Origin: Atherix ibis
Lineage: Eukaryota > Arthropoda > Insecta > Diptera > Athericidae
Length of the DNA stretch: 64,000 nt
Direction of reading: 5' to 3'
Assembly (NCBI GenBank): GCA_958298945.1
Contig: OY282605.1
Coordinates: 32,590,811 to 32,654,810 of the forward strand
Position numbers and translations under genes: made by a program. Shown here one piece after another: positions 43,456-55,743 of this stretch (position 1 is the first letter of the stretch; each line of letters opens with the position of its first letter). The notes under the pieces are model-generated. The model saw only the letters and a program-made list of their open reading frames with translations. It did not search any database and was not told the origin of the DNA.

Positions 43456-43669
43456 CTAGTTTAATGGATTGTTTGAGTGCTTCCTGCACAGAATAGAAAG
43501 GCAGGAAATTGGAGGCAACTTACCGTTAAGAGGGAACAAACTTGAGGTCAAAGAGTTTAAAGAAGGTTATGATAGAATGGCTGCAATCGATGGAATAACT
43601 TCTGAAATATGTTCAACAGTTCGCTGACCTTGACTAGTGTAAGATGAAGAAAAAGAGTCAATTCTGGTG

Positions 43670-44190
43670 CATGCTGTACCAATTTGGACGCATGGCTTGA
43701 TTAGAGCAACCTACATACGTGGAGTTGTCTCAGTCTATCGTAGGAACGCATTAGGGTTGGGCTATTCCGAACAGTGTCATACGAGGTTATTTGTGTTGTG
43801 GCCGGAATGTTACTAATTGAAATACTGACTTATGAGCGGTAGAGGCTGTACCGCCGGAGAGGTCGGTGTGATGCTGTGGCGCCATCCGAGGCTCTTACGG
43901 AGGAAAGAAATGAGTCCAAAAGGATGTGGGAAAATCGTTAAGATAATGTCCCCAATGGCAGATGGTGGATACTATATATCCCAAAATTTAAATGTGCTCG
44001 GATGTTTTCGGGCTTACCAATACCGCTTTCAATTGCATTCCGTGCCCTCCTTGTGACGGGCTGGTATAAAGCGCGGAGCACGTATTCTTTTACTGCCCCC
44101 CCCCCGATTCAATGCGGAAAGAGAAGAGGCTCAGAAATGTCGTGGCCTTGATGTCCCAGGGGAGCAAGAATGATTACATTCGCTGACAAT
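43670..44190 (+). pseudogene. R1-like LINE C-terminal relic, first copy
   Basis: Plus strand: AVPIWTHGLIRATYIRG, VVSVYRRNALG, a shifted AGMLLIEILTYER, LYRRRGRCDAVAP, EERNESKRMWENR, then FRAYQYRFQLHSV, a shifted CDG-type zinc region and PIQCGKRR/FNAEREEAQKC (near 44105-44130). This is the region between reverse transcriptase and the C-terminal CCHC motif of R1/TRAS-type LINEs. Stops and shifts throughout. The same region occurs again at 44215-44960. Confidence 0.7.
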
Positions 44191-44214
44191 GTTGCTGTGG
44201 TCGTAACACAGGAA

Positions 44215-44960
44215 TACCATCTCTAAAGTATCTAGGGGTGATGATTGACGCCTATTAATAGGAACACCTATTAAACGTTGGTGGGAAAGCTGCGGGTACG
44301 ATGATGGCAATGACCCGCTTAAAGCCGAACCTTGCAGGATCCTGTTGGCGACCATGGTCGGGTCAATCCTGCTGTATGCTCCATCAATTTGAACAAATGG
44401 CTTCATTAGAGCAAACTACATACGTGGAGCTGTCTCAGTCTATCGTAGGAGCACATTGAGGGCGGCCTGCATATTCCGAACAGTGTTATACGATGCTATT
44501 TGTGCTGTGGAAAGAAATGAGTCCAAGAGGATAACAAATCGTTGGGATGTGACCCTGTGGTGCGATCCAAAACTCGTACGCAGGAAAGAAATGAGTTCAA
44601 GAGGATAACAAACCGTTGGGATAATGTCAAAAATGGCAGATAGACTCACCCTCTCATCTCGGCAATAGATCCGTGGATAGATCGACGGCATGGTGATGAT
44701 GTTGGCTACAACCTATCCCTTTTTTTAACGGGACACGAATATTTTCGGATTTAAATATAACCGCTTTAAATTAAATTCTAGCCAAGTGGGGCCTTCTTGT
44801 GACGGGATGACGGAGCACGTGTTCTTTTAGTAGACCCAATTCAATGCGGAAAGAGAAGAGGCACAGAAGTGCCCTGGGACTAGAGAATGTCGGAGCCCAG
44901 ATGTTGGACTCACGAACGGCTGGTAGGCTGTCGAAGTCCTTGCGACAACAGTCCTAAAAA
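44215..44960 (+). pseudogene. R1-like LINE C-terminal relic, second copy
   Basis: Plus strand begins LKYLGVMIDA (44221), followed by AGTMMAMTRLKPN-like debris, ILLYAPSI, TNGFIRANYIRGAVSVYRR, RAACIFRTVLYDAICAVERN, ESKRITNRWD with an internal ~60-bp duplication (ESKRITNRWDVT and EFKRITNRWDN near 44515-44630), FLTGHEYF, and FNAEREEAQKCPG near 44850. It repeats the block already present at 43670-44190, either from two inserted copies or a tandem duplication. Confidence 0.7.
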
Positions 44961-45189
44961 GACTACGTCTGGATGAGCGTGAAAGAAAACGGTAGAAATA
45001 ATTCATCAGAGTAGTGATTTCGATTAACCCCTGCCCCACGAAGTAATGCGCGGTTCCTTGGCAAGATATATAAATGTGATCAAGTAAGGTGGTTTTGGTA
45101 AGTTAAAGTCCCACACTTTGTCTTTTGACGAAATTCCATCTTACTAACAAAAAAAAAAGCTTTGAAAAACTTAAATCGTTTTCCTATTT

Positions 45190-45600
45190 GGGGTCAGGAT
45201 CGCAACTGATAACAACATGGAGGATAAAATCCACACACGGCTGCTGGCAGCCAACAGAGCCTATTTTAGTCAGTCTTAACTATTTCGCTCGAAAATTCTG
45301 ATCGTAACATCGAAGCGTCTGCTGTACAAGACAGACACTAATCTTGCCAGTTCACAGGCTGCGCTTGGTTGGACACTTAATTGGTATGGATGGGGAAAAT
45401 CCTGTTGGGAAAATCACCAGTGACTCCAGGTAGGCCCTGCCTTCGTTGGAGCAACGTCGTTAGCCAAGACCCTAAAAACATGCTAGAGATGTCGAACTGT
45501 AAGATCGCGGCGCCTAGCCGGGACGTGTGGGGTTTTTTCATTCAGCAGGCCTAGACAGGACTTCCGGTTCTCGCCACGTTGATGATGATGATGATGATAG
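45190..45600 (+). pseudogene. RTE-like LINE 3' end with (GAT)n tail
   Basis: Plus strand: NMEDKIHTRLLAANRAYFSQS (in two frames), RLRLVGHLIGMDGENPVG, KITSDS, GRPCLRWSNVV and SRDVWGFFIQQA. The RxxGHVxRMxxxNPVxKI...GRPRxRWxDxV...RDxW pattern is the C-terminus of RTE-like insect elements. A gatgatgatgatgatga tail at 45583-45599 is the family's simple-repeat 3' end. Opposite in orientation to the relic at 42225-43110, so a separate insertion. Confidence 0.75.
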
Positions 45601-45721
45601 ATTTAATTAAAACAGTTAATGAAGAAGTGTGCTGAGTGTAAGTGAAAATTTGATATGATAAAGCTGGTGAGGAGAGAAGGTGTAATTATTTGGTAGCTAC
45701 ATCGTGAAAGTAGATTACTTT

Positions 45722-45777
45722 TTCCACGTTTGTGCTTTGTCCAGCATCAGTGGTGTCTGTTCCACGTTTGTGCTTTG
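45722..45777 (+). repeat. Short direct repeat, 38-bp period
   Basis: ttccacgtttgtgctttg occurs at 45722-45739 and 45760-45777. Confidence 0.9.
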
Positions 45778-45799
45778 CCCACCACCAGCTGGCAACATT

Positions 45800-47340
45800 C
45801 TCTGAACTAATAAGCAATCTTTAAGATTATTCATTATAAAACGTGAGAAATTTTTTAAAATGATTTTACAAAAAAAGTTAAGAATTTCTGAAACTTCAAA
45901 TAATAATAAAAATAGTTAAATTTAATTTTAGAAGAAAAAAAAAGGTTTCATAAAAATTCAATCTTCAAGTTATTTTTGCATAAATTTCCATAATTATGTT
46001 CTAGGTTTTTATAGTCTTCTTATTCGTATTCTATTCTAAACAAATCGGATTTCACCAATTGTTGTGTTTTGCATGTAAAATTACATAACATAAAATTTTT
46101 TTTTTTTTTTTGGTAAGCAATTGCTTTCGATTTTTTAAGGCCAAGTGGGGTCTCAAATCAACCAAAGACTTTGTACATTATTTTACATAAAAAGATCATA
46201 TTGTACTGTCGGTACACATAAACAAGTCATAAAAATTTATTATAGAATTTGTGTCTGGAAGCAGCATAGTTTTTAATTTTTTTCTTTTGGAATTTTAAGA
46301 AAACTTTACTCTGAAAAGTGTGGCGGTGATTTTGGTTGCCATCGTACAGTGCATGAAGTAAGTTTTCTCCATTAAGTTTGGGTAAAATACTGTCTCGACA
46401 ATAACAATTTGTTTAAAAATCAGTCTGTTTTTTTTCATAGAAAACACATCAAATTTTCCATAAACTATTATGTAATTTAAAGCGTACTCTTTTATAATAA
46501 AAATTTATTTGAAAAACTATAAAAACTTATCAATTTGGTATAATTTTCTGTTCAATAATAAGTCATGAGCTTGTTGTAAAGGATTGAGTACATGTTGGGT
46601 CTTGATGTCTGAAGGATTTTAATCACATTTCTAATAACCAATTTTCTTTAACTTTTTGTATTTAGAAATTATTTAAATTCTCTACTGTTTTTATGGAAAC
46701 TGTTATTATTTTTTTATACTCCCTCACATGGTAGCTTCTCGTAATGATGAAAAGAAACTTTTCTGTTAAGTAAACTTCTTCAAAAATTCCAAACTAAAAG
46801 TCGTAATTTTCCCCAAGTTTATCGTTAAATCGTTGAAATTCAATGTAGTCGATTTAAAATTGTTTTTTTTTTTGTTGTTGCTTTATTTCAGTGAAAACTA
46901 TTTGAAATTACACGTTCTCAATTGTTATGTTGACGACAACTTACATTGATGTCAGCAGTTGTTAGAAAACTTTTTTGGATGTTGTCCTTAAAAATATTGA
47001 CTGTGACTAGAAAGAGTAATGATTTCGTTAGAATCCTTTTTGAAATATTAACAATTTTACGATAACACGTTATTTGTCTTAAATCAAAAAGTTTTAAATA
47101 AATAATAAAAGAAATCGTAGAGTACCATCTGGTGTCTAATGTTTTTGCACGATCTCACCATACCAGACGACACATAACGAATTGTACAGAAATGTACTCA
47201 AGTTCGAATACTGCTTAGGACATCATGTCCCGAATTGGGCTTAAATGTGGCGGTGTCAAAGAATTTACATTTCAGTACTAAAGTTGCTTAAAATCATCAT
47301 GAGAAAAGAATTGTGGACGTGATCTCTTGTGAGGTCCTGG
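45800..47340. other. Intron sequence, nothing recognised
   Basis: AT-rich. A poly-T run near 46096-46112. No coding match. Confidence 0.4.
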
Positions 47341-47349
47341 AAAAATAAA

Positions 47350-48107
47350 AAAAACAACCTCATTGTACCAGTGCTGGAAGGCTTAAAATAGAATCGCCTT
47401 CAGCTTCTCGGTTACACTCGACAGTACCAAGATGGCGTCATTTTAAGTATTTTTTGATCTTGGAGAAAAAAATGTCACATGGACTTAGATTAGGTGAAAA
47501 GGGGGCTTGGAAACCTAAGGAATGCCGTTTTTTATTTAAAAACTCATGGATGGTGATGGACACGTAACAGAGGGCATTGTCAGTATGGATCATCGAAGTG
47601 CCTGCTTTATTGTTTATCGACCTTAGAAGACCTCACACTCGTTCCACGTTTTCATCAGTTTTTAAAGGCCGCTTACTTCCAGATAGAGGCTCGTATTTCA
47701 CTGCTTTTCGGCACTCCAAAAAGCCTTTATGCAACCGAAAAGCTTGCGCTCTTGATAAGAAAGGTTCCCGATAGACTCGTTGCAACTTTTCAAAAGCCAA
47801 ACACGTGGAATCACCAAACTTACCAGAAAATTTCATTGCACATGTGAGGTCCTGGAGATGGGCCTATCAAAATGAAAAAAAACCTCATTGTACCAGTGCT
47901 GGAAGGCTTCAACTAGAATCACCTTCAGTTTCTCGGTTATACTCGGCACTACCAAGATGGCGTCATTTTAAGTATTTTTTGATGTTGGAGAAAAAAAAGT
48001 CACATAGACTTGAGGTGAAAGGGGGCTTGGAAACCTCAGGAATGCCGTTTTTTATTTAAAAACTCATGGATGGTGATGGCCACGTAACAGAGGGCATTGT
48101 CAGTATG
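47350..48107 (-). pseudogene. Mariner (SETMAR-like) relic with 525-bp tandem duplication
   Basis: Minus strand: helix-turn-helix FGDSTCLAFEKLQRVY, LSRAQAFRLHKGFLE, KTDENVERV (about 47820-47635), then, after loss of most of the catalytic centre, TDNALCYVSITIHEFL (second Asp), NKKRHSLGFQAPFSPNLSPCDIFF (34 residues to the third Asp) and KKYLK, RHLGTVE to about 47360. The catalytic C-terminal piece is present again at 47883-48107, period 525 bp. Frameshifts and stops. Related relic at 60740-61520. Confidence 0.85.
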
Positions 48108-48109
48108 TT

Positions 48110-48380
48110 TATATACTCTCCGCTTCAAATTTTGCAGTTCCATTTTTCGTGATGCACTAGAAAAACACAATCTCACTTATCAGGCTCTCTAAGGTCTCGT
48201 AACTTCCGGGCGGGATTGAAGCTTGTACTCCACGTCGAAGAGGGACCTAACTTTTTATAGGGAAGTTAGCAGTTCGTTATCAGTGATGCTAGGCTCATTA
48301 CTTATCTGTCGCACCTCGTTAGAAGTAGTCAATGCAAATGACCACTACAGGCAATTCTGCGTCTCTCTGACTACTATGTG
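48110..48380. other. Spacer between transposon relics
   Basis: Probably decayed transposase sequence on either strand, but not readable with confidence. Confidence 0.3.
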
Positions 48381-48960
48381 GTAAATTTTGGGCGAAGATC
48401 TCAACCGAATCTCGCATAAGATCCGGTTGGTATAGTAATTGAAGCTGTACGATCAATAGTTGAGTTCTGGAAGCAATACAGGAGGATTCTGTGTTTAATG
48501 GCACAATTTTTGTTTAGTGATGAGGCTCATTTATTGGCTTGATAGTTTTATCAACAAGCAATCGTAGGTCCCTAATTCTTTCGAAATAGGGCCAAATTTC
48601 GCGTTACGTTCAATGGGGAGCATTACCGGGCAATTATCAATGATTATTTGTTTGAAAACATAAACAATTTAGACCCAGATAATATGTGACTCTACCAAGA
48701 TAGCCCTTTTGCCCATACATCTCGCCAAAACATCGATTTATTGAAGACGCGCTTTGGCTTCAACGTGATTTTAGGCAATGGATCTGTTAATTAATCTCCA
48801 AAATCGTTGATGATTTGTTTTGGAGATTTATGAAGTCATTAACAAACCACTGACAGTTGAAGTATTGGAGTCCAACGTTAAGCGAGTTATGTCGGAAGAT
48901 AGAGCCGAGTATTCTCGAAAAAAAATGATTAAAATTTGATCGAATGAACTTTGTTAAGAA
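48380..48960 (+). pseudogene. DD41D transposase relic, copy 8
   Basis: Plus strand: MAQFLFSDEAHLLA (first Asp, FSDE), AIVGP then FFRNRAKFRVTFNGEHYRAI, INDYLFENINNLDPDNM, LYQDSPFAHTSRQ (second Asp preserved), NIDLLKTRFGFNVI, then a decayed PPRS block and INKPLTVEVLESNVKRVMSE near 48840-48900. Stops at WF and the Trp positions. Missing N-terminus and ends. Confidence 0.8.
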
Positions 48961-48964
48961 CTGA

Positions 48965-51635
48965 CGAATTTCAAAATGCTGCTGCCAAAATTTTATTTTG
49001 TGTTTTTTTCCGATAAAATATGAAATTTCCACCCAAGCTTGGACAAGGACATTAGTTCCTCGTTGAATTATTGAAAAATTCTATATTTCTAGGAAAAATA
49101 ATTCCTTAAAAAAACACTGATAGTAAAAAAAAAAAGTATAAAATTCCGAAGTTATTTTGAAAAAAATACCCTGTTTTTGATAACGATAACAAGCGTGGAA
49201 AGAATTCATATGGCAAATGCAAATATGCAAGGATATGATCAAAAAGGAGTAAAGGAAAAGAAACAATCAAAAACCGAGATTAAATTGTTTTGCAAAGAAT
49301 TATATACAAACCAAAATAAATGTAAATTGTGCTCCTGTTTTTAATTTTTCTGCAAATGTTTTCGTTCGTATCCTTTCCACAAATGTCCTTTAAGTAGACC
49401 GGCAACAGTAACAATCATGTTGGCTAGCTTGGTCGTACTCGTGTTTTTTTTGTGGATTGTGGATTAGCAAAGAGGAAAACCCCAAGCGCATAGCCGGCCG
49501 CAAAACAGGTTGAATGAATGAACTTGCAGTAAGGTACGTAGACAAAAGTGACCTTTTCCTTTGAAGGTAGACATTCTAAGGTCGTTAACAACCAGCAGGT
49601 GGATGACTGAGCACCCAAAGAGGTGTAAATACGCTGTGATTCCGTCTCGATGGGGTGGTTTTCTCACCGTCACTGTACTAGGGGCTATTTTCCACATGCT
49701 TTTATGTTTGCTTGAAAAGTTGTCGCTGTTATTCTACGATGCCATACTGCATTATCGACTATTTTCCAACACACAACTACCCATTTGAAAAAAAAAGGTT
49801 TTTTTTTTTATAAAGAAAGTATTTTAAGAAACAGCACGTGTTCACAGACATAAATTCGAAAAATAGCTTAGTGGATGAGGGCAAAATCCTAGCATAGGTG
49901 TAGGTGTAGGTGTAGATTTTGTAATACAATAAAAGGAAAAACATTAGAACAGGTGTGGGTGTAGTATGCTGAATCACCTAGAACTGAAAAGGAAAACAGA
50001 TCGTTAGCCGCATTCTATCAGGTTTGTCGGATAATCCTCGAACATGAAGCAGTTTGTCGGTATTTTTTGGTGCTTGATTTTTATTTTATTTTTAGTACAA
50101 ATTATACCACCCTCGTTAATATTCCCTCGTTTTTACCGCCATTTTGTCTGTGTTATCTTTTCTTTTATTTACAACAAAAACTATGTTTTGGTTTAATTTT
50201 AGTTACTTCTATCCTGGTTATTACAATAGTTCTGTTTTGGTGTCTAGTTAAGAGTTTTGTGGTGGAAACAAAATCCGGCTAGCTAGAAGGGTGAACGTTG
50301 AAAACTAAACAACCAACAACAGGAAGGAGCGTAAAGCATTAGAATCTTGGTTTTTATGAAAAGTCCATGATAGTGTCCAATAAGGGTGCAGTAGGCAAAT
50401 AGAAAAGCTTCAGTCCACGTTTTTAGTTAAGCTCTGATGCATTGGCTTAATGCGGTTGCCATATCAGATTTCATAGACAACCTTGAAGGGAAGAATTCGC
50501 CCGTTTTATGCGGTGAACTGGTTAGTTGTGGCCGGTTCTACTCTCTCACATATTCGTCTTTACTTAAAACTACTTCGAAAAGCATTCAAGGCAAAGTATT
50601 TGTTCAATGGATGCACACGTTTCTTCATTGCATAAATTCACTCTTCCGCAAGGGAAGCCCTTTCAGCAAATCCCGTATCCACCAGATTGTGAATACTTTC
50701 CGATTACAGTTGTTGTTTTTTTTGCATATTCAGTCAAGTAAAAGTAATCAAGTGAATTCCATCGAAACTGAAATTCTTATATGCAAATTCCTTTTGTTCA
50801 TCTACGATGTGAGAACAGTTTGGCCAGAATACAAAGAAGTGCTTTGTTTGGAATGGAAAAACACTAGTCGACCAACTTAAGAGAATCAGTGCCGATTCGT
50901 ATATCATGCAAGAAAGATATCGGATAGTCTGCCAAAAAATTTTATAAAAATATAAATAATCGAGACTTGAATTATGTCGTCGCCTTGTGTATTTGAAATT
51001 TTATTTTTCACACACTGAATTGTTCCAATTTTTAGAGCAGATCTCCTTCACAGTCAATCTTCTTGTATATATTAACAATGCCGTCCCAATCCTTAACCAT
51101 CCCCCCTTCACACTTAGAGTAAAAAAAATCTAGAAAAATTTATACTATAATCAATTCTGCCTTATGTTCGTATGATAATTTTCAACTGCATACAAATTGC
51201 CAACAATTTCTGGGCTTTTTGTGTGTCGTAACTTAATTTTTGATTTTTGTTCAATTTTTCACCGAAAATATTTCTGTTTTTTTTATCGAACAAGAATTTT
51301 TATTAGGATTTCATTTGAGCACATTGCATACAGAATACAACGTTTTTCTATATAAAAAAAAACAATTTTTGTATTTATTCTTAAACTTTTAAAAAATGCT
51401 AACAGAAACTCACCGAACAGATGTTTAAATTATTAGCTAGAAATTTTAAATTTATCAAAACATTTGGTTTTGGATAGCAGAATTTATTATTATTTTCGAG
51501 GAATTGCGCAATTTTGCTTTTATTTTTATTTTTGTTTATACATTTCTGAAAATGTTTTTATGAAAATCCGCAAAATATTTGGATACAAAATCCGCAAAAT
51601 ATTTGGATACACTTGAATGCTTAGAATAAAGTTTC
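48965..51635. other. Intron sequence, one 147-codon ORF of unknown nature
   Basis: Mostly AT-rich with nothing recognised. Short (GTAGGT)n repeat at 49896-49915. An ORF at 50437-50880 (plus, ATG start, 147 codons) has fairly balanced composition (MHWLNAVAISDFIDNLEGKN...) but no motif, domain or relative that I recognise, and no nearby promoter or splice signals that stand out. Confidence 0.35.
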
Positions 51636-51639
51636 AATT

Positions 51640-52610
51640 TCAATAAAAAAAAATTTAGTAAACAATTTACTGCACAAAATTGACGTACAAATTTTTAATT
51701 AAAAATGTTTAGTAAAAATTTTCAGTAAAAAATTTTTGTTAAAAAATTTTCAGTACAAAAATTTTGGCAAACAATTTTTAGTCAAATTTTCAGTATTAAT
51801 TTTTGTATTTGAGTAAAAATTTTCAGTAAAATATTCGTTGAAAATTGCCCGAAAAATTTTCAGGCTAATTTTCGGTAAAAATTTTCACTTAAATTTTCAG
51901 TAAAAATGTTCGGTAAAAATGTTCAGTAAAAAATTTTCATTAAAAATTTTCGGTAAAAAATGTTCAGTCAAATTTTCAGTGTTAACTTTTGGTATTTGAG
52001 TAAAAGTTTCCAATCAAATTTTCGTTGAAAATTGTCACTAAAATTGTTGGTAAAAAAATTTCAGTCAAATTTTTAGTAAAATTTTCTCTCAAATTTTCAG
52101 TAAAAATGTTCTGTAGAAAATTTTCATTAAAAATGTTCGGTAAAAATGTTCAGTAGAAAATTTTCATTAAAAATTTTCGGTAAAAAATATTCTTTAAAAA
52201 AATTTGAGTAAAAAATTTTCAGTATTCATTTTTGGTATTTGAGTAAAAATTTCTAGTAAAATTTTCCAGTCAAATTTTCGTTGAAAATTGTCACTAAAAT
52301 TTTTGGTAAAAAAATGCTAGTAAAAAATTTTCGGTACACATTTTTAGTCAAATTTTCGGTAAAAATTGTCCGTCAAATTTTCATTAAAAATGTCGGTAAA
52401 AAAATTTCAGTATTAATTTTTGGTATTAATTGTAAAAAATTTTCAGTAACCATTTTCGGTAAAAATTTTCAGTCAAATTTTCGGTAATAATTTTCAGTAC
52501 AATTTAGGTAATAATTTGCAGTAATAATTTTCAGTAAAACTTTTCTGTAAAATTCGTACGCAGTAAAAATGTTCAGTCAAATTTTCGGTCAACATTTTTA
52601 TTAAAAATTT
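51640..52610 (+). repeat. Minisatellite type I (about 12-17 bp, TTTTCAGTAAAAA-like)
   Basis: Long degenerate array of units around attttcagtaaaaa / attttcggtaaaaa, with variable spacers. Units differ by point changes and 1-5 bp indels, so the array is old or fast-mutating. Open frames across it (e.g. 52281-52487) are low-complexity artefacts. The same unit returns at 56930-58990. Confidence 0.9.
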
Positions 52611-52619
52611 AGCAACGAA

Positions 52620-53190
52620 GGTTTGGTTTTACATATTTGAAATTATTATAGTTTGTACACTTTTAAGAAAGTTCCTATTGGTGTGTGCAAAAAAATTTGG
52701 ATTTAAACATTTTCAAGTTTTGTTATTGTTAAAATATTAAATAATCCTTAATTGTGGAGAATATTTGTGATAACCTGTGTGGAAGACTTTTACGCAATGA
52801 ATTGAAAAGGTATCTTCATGTCTAGTTGAAATAATTCAATTTCATTTTTTTTTCAAAGTAGCTAAAAAATATTATTTTAAAAATAACAAATTTTGTCAAG
52901 GATTAGTCTTTTAGGGGAAGAGAAAGTAGAAGGGCAGTGGAGGTCCGAAGTAAAACCGTGTACTTGGGTATCTACTTACTCGATTTTTTTTATTGTAATA
53001 TAAAAGTTCTTTTGACGGAACTTATAACTTCCACCAAAGAATCTAATAGTTTAGCTGTCATATTTTTTTTTTTAAATTACACTTACAATTAGACACGATT
53101 TAATCGTAAAATTCCAAATACAATACGCAACTGAAAGGCGGTTAGTCTATTAGCGGCTATGAATAGTAAAATCTAGAAATTTATTAGACC
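52620..53190. other. Intron sequence, nothing recognised
   Basis: AT-rich spacer after the minisatellite. Confidence 0.4.
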
Positions 53191-53194
53191 AAAT

Positions 53195-53479
53195 ATGGGA
53201 TGCAGGCTAAATTATTATTCAGAAGCATTATTTCATGAAAGAAGTCCATCCATTTTAATCATGATTACGCGTTCGGAATTCGTTTTATTTATTACGATGG
53301 CAAAAGAATGTAAAAATATCGATGTTGTCGATGGTGATTCTATCGGTAAATTTTTATTAACGGCTTCTGTAAATATTATAAAAATTTCCATAGAAATAAT
53401 TTCTGTTGAAGAAAATGGGAAGGAAAAACTTTACACGGAAGGTGTTAAGATATATTCAAAAATAATACATTATGGATGA
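53195..53479 (+). other. 94-codon ORF of unknown nature
   Basis: ATG 53195 to a stop at 53477-53479. Composition is more protein-like than its low-complexity neighbours (…AKECKNIDVVDGDSIGKF… IIKISIEIISVEENGKEKL…), with alternating hydrophobic and charged residues. No family, signal peptide or membrane segment was recognised, and no transposon resemblance. Could be a gene or exon remnant, or chance. Confidence 0.15.
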
Positions 53480-53619
53480 GTTTTTCGTAATTGATATCGA
53501 TAGTGTTGCTTTGAAGATTTTTTAAAAATCTTTTTGTTGATAAAATTAAGTAAACAAATTTGGTTGATCAAATCGATTCCACAGATTTAAGATTCGACAA
53601 ATAAAAATAACCCTTAAAA

Positions 53620-54680
53620 AAATTAGCTTCTTTATGGTAAAAATAAAAAAAGGCTTTGGAAAATAGGCTGCTTTCAAAATAAAAAAATGGCCTTTAGGAA
53701 AATTTGCTTTTCACAAAATATAAAAAAATTGCTTTTGGAAAAATGGCTTCTCTCAAAATAAAAAAAAAATGTCGTAGGTAAAATTGGTACTTTCAAAATA
53801 AAAAAAAAGCTTTAAAAAAATTGGCTACTCTCAAAAGCTTTTGGGACATTTGCTTTTTTTTTCAAAATAAAAAAAAGGTTTTGCAAAATTGGCTACTTTC
53901 TAAAAAAAGCTTCGGCAAAATTGATTACTTTCAAAATGAAGAAACATTTGCGAAATTGGGTTTTCACAAAATAAAAAATTGGCTTTGGGAAAAATGGCTT
54001 CTCTGAAAATAAAAAAAGCCGTTGGGAAAATTGGCTTTTCTCAAAATAAAAAATTGGCATTGAAAAAATGGGCTTTTTGGGAAAATTGGCTTTTTTTAAG
54101 ATAAAAAAACTTTGGGAAATTGGGTTTTCACAAAATAAAGGATTGGCTTTGGGAAAAATGGCTTCTCTCAAAATAAAAAAAGGGCCTTTGGGAAAATTGG
54201 CTACTCTCAAAATAAGAAAAAGTTTTAGGGAAATTTGGCTATTTTGAAAATAAAAAAAAGCTTCTCGTAAATTGGCTACTTTCAAAATAAAAAAACGTTT
54301 GAGAAATTGGCTTTTTTCAAAATAAAAATTTGGCCTCAGGAAAATAGAAAAAAAATGTCCTTGGAAAAATTAGTTACTTTCAAAATAAAACAAAAAGCGT
54401 TGGGAAAATTGGCTTTTTCCAAAATAAAAATTGGCTTTGGGAAAAATGGCTTCTTTCAAAGTAAAATAAAATGTCTTTGGGACAATTGGCTACTTTCAAA
54501 ATAAAGAAAAGCTTCTTAAAAAATTGGCTACTTTCAAAATATAAAAAAAATTTTGAAAGATTATTTTTTTTTCAAAAATAAGAAGAAGTTTTTAAAAATT
54601 ACCTTTTTTCAAAATGAATAAAAATGCTTAAAAAATTGGCTGCTTTGGAATTAAAAAACCGCTTTTAAAAAATCGCTACT
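53620..54680 (+). repeat. Minisatellite type II (about 40-50 bp unit)
   Basis: Array of units of the form ttgggaaaattggct-actttcaaaataaaaaa, about 25 copies with many indels. The 130-codon minus-strand ORF at 53893-54285 is just this repeat read in one frame (recurrent NFPK, FILR motifs) and is not treated as a gene. Confidence 0.92.
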
Positions 54681-54689
54681 TGTACTTTT

Positions 54690-55540
54690 GGACATTATAA
54701 AAATGATCTCATTTTGCTGCCATAAAATTGTGGGCGAGAAATTTTTTTTGTTAAATAACTTCTTAATTAAAATTGCCTAAATATAATGAATTGGTTAATT
54801 TTGAAATTTTTTTAAAATTATTTTACTCTAAATTTATGTAGTTTTCTTTTATTTTAGACAAGAAAATGAGTCAGTTTTGTAAGCTTGGAAGTACATTTTT
54901 ACCAGGAAGATATCTATAATTTTTATTTAGAAATAATGTCAATTTCTGTTGTAATGAGAAACGTGTATGACCCTGTCCTCAGTTAGAACTGCACCAATAA
55001 GAAATATTTTTTTTTTTGAGGTCTTTTGTGAAAGAAACAGTTTTGCAAGGAAAGCTTTTGACAAGTTAGGTGTGGCCCTAATATATTTTGTGTTAGGTGT
55101 GCTGAAACACAAAAGATATTTTGATACACAAATTAGAATTTTAATAATTCGAATGATAAAAGAAAATTGCTGCCATGACGGAGGATATTTACGAGTCAAT
55201 CAGACCTAAAATTGGGACATTAATTTAGTTTGAGTGATTCTATGATAAACCGAATCTGATCCAATTCGAATCGATTCGCAATTGCAATCAAAACCGAATG
55301 GATGGAGATCATTAATTGATTGGCGTCTGGTAAGTATTCCGTTTTATACACAGTGTAAAAGGTTTAATGTGCCATATTGGATCTGGATTGGAAATTCCAA
55401 TACAGCCAGTCTGAGGACAAATGCATTGGCAATAATTTACAATAGACGAAAGATGGAAGATCTGCCATAGCTATTGATACTGTGGCAGATGACAAAAGTA
55501 CAATTCTAACAAAGCTGACAGTAACAGCCAACAACGATTT
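54690..55540. other. Intron sequence, nothing recognised
   Basis: AT-rich to mixed. A ggtaagt splice-donor-like hexamer occurs at about 55329 without a recognisable exon before it. Confidence 0.35.
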
Positions 55541-55743
55541 CGATTGCAACAAACATCATTTGGGGCGGGAAATTTAAACCAGTGACAACAACAGATGTTG
55601 CTGTCTGTGGTGGAAGACAACTGAACTCGGCCAAGTATAGAGCTAGGGCGGCTGTCGGTTCGATGTTGCGTTTGGTTGGCAACCGATGTCGCTCAATGAA
55701 GGTTAATTGAGGTTAATCGACCAATGATGCGCCAACTATCACC

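Noticed and set aside
49201..49290. ggatatgatcaaaaaggag... as a DIP2 exon 2 (GYxxKG-like)
   Set aside because: No frame gives the DMAP1-binding continuation; in-frame stops and no acceptor in the right place.
52281..52487. Plus-strand ORF rich in KNF/KIF motifs
   Set aside because: Artefact of minisatellite type I.
53893..54285. 130-codon minus-strand ORF with repeating NFPK/FILR motifs
   Set aside because: Produced by the ~45-bp minisatellite, whose unit length is near a multiple of three; not a repeat protein gene.
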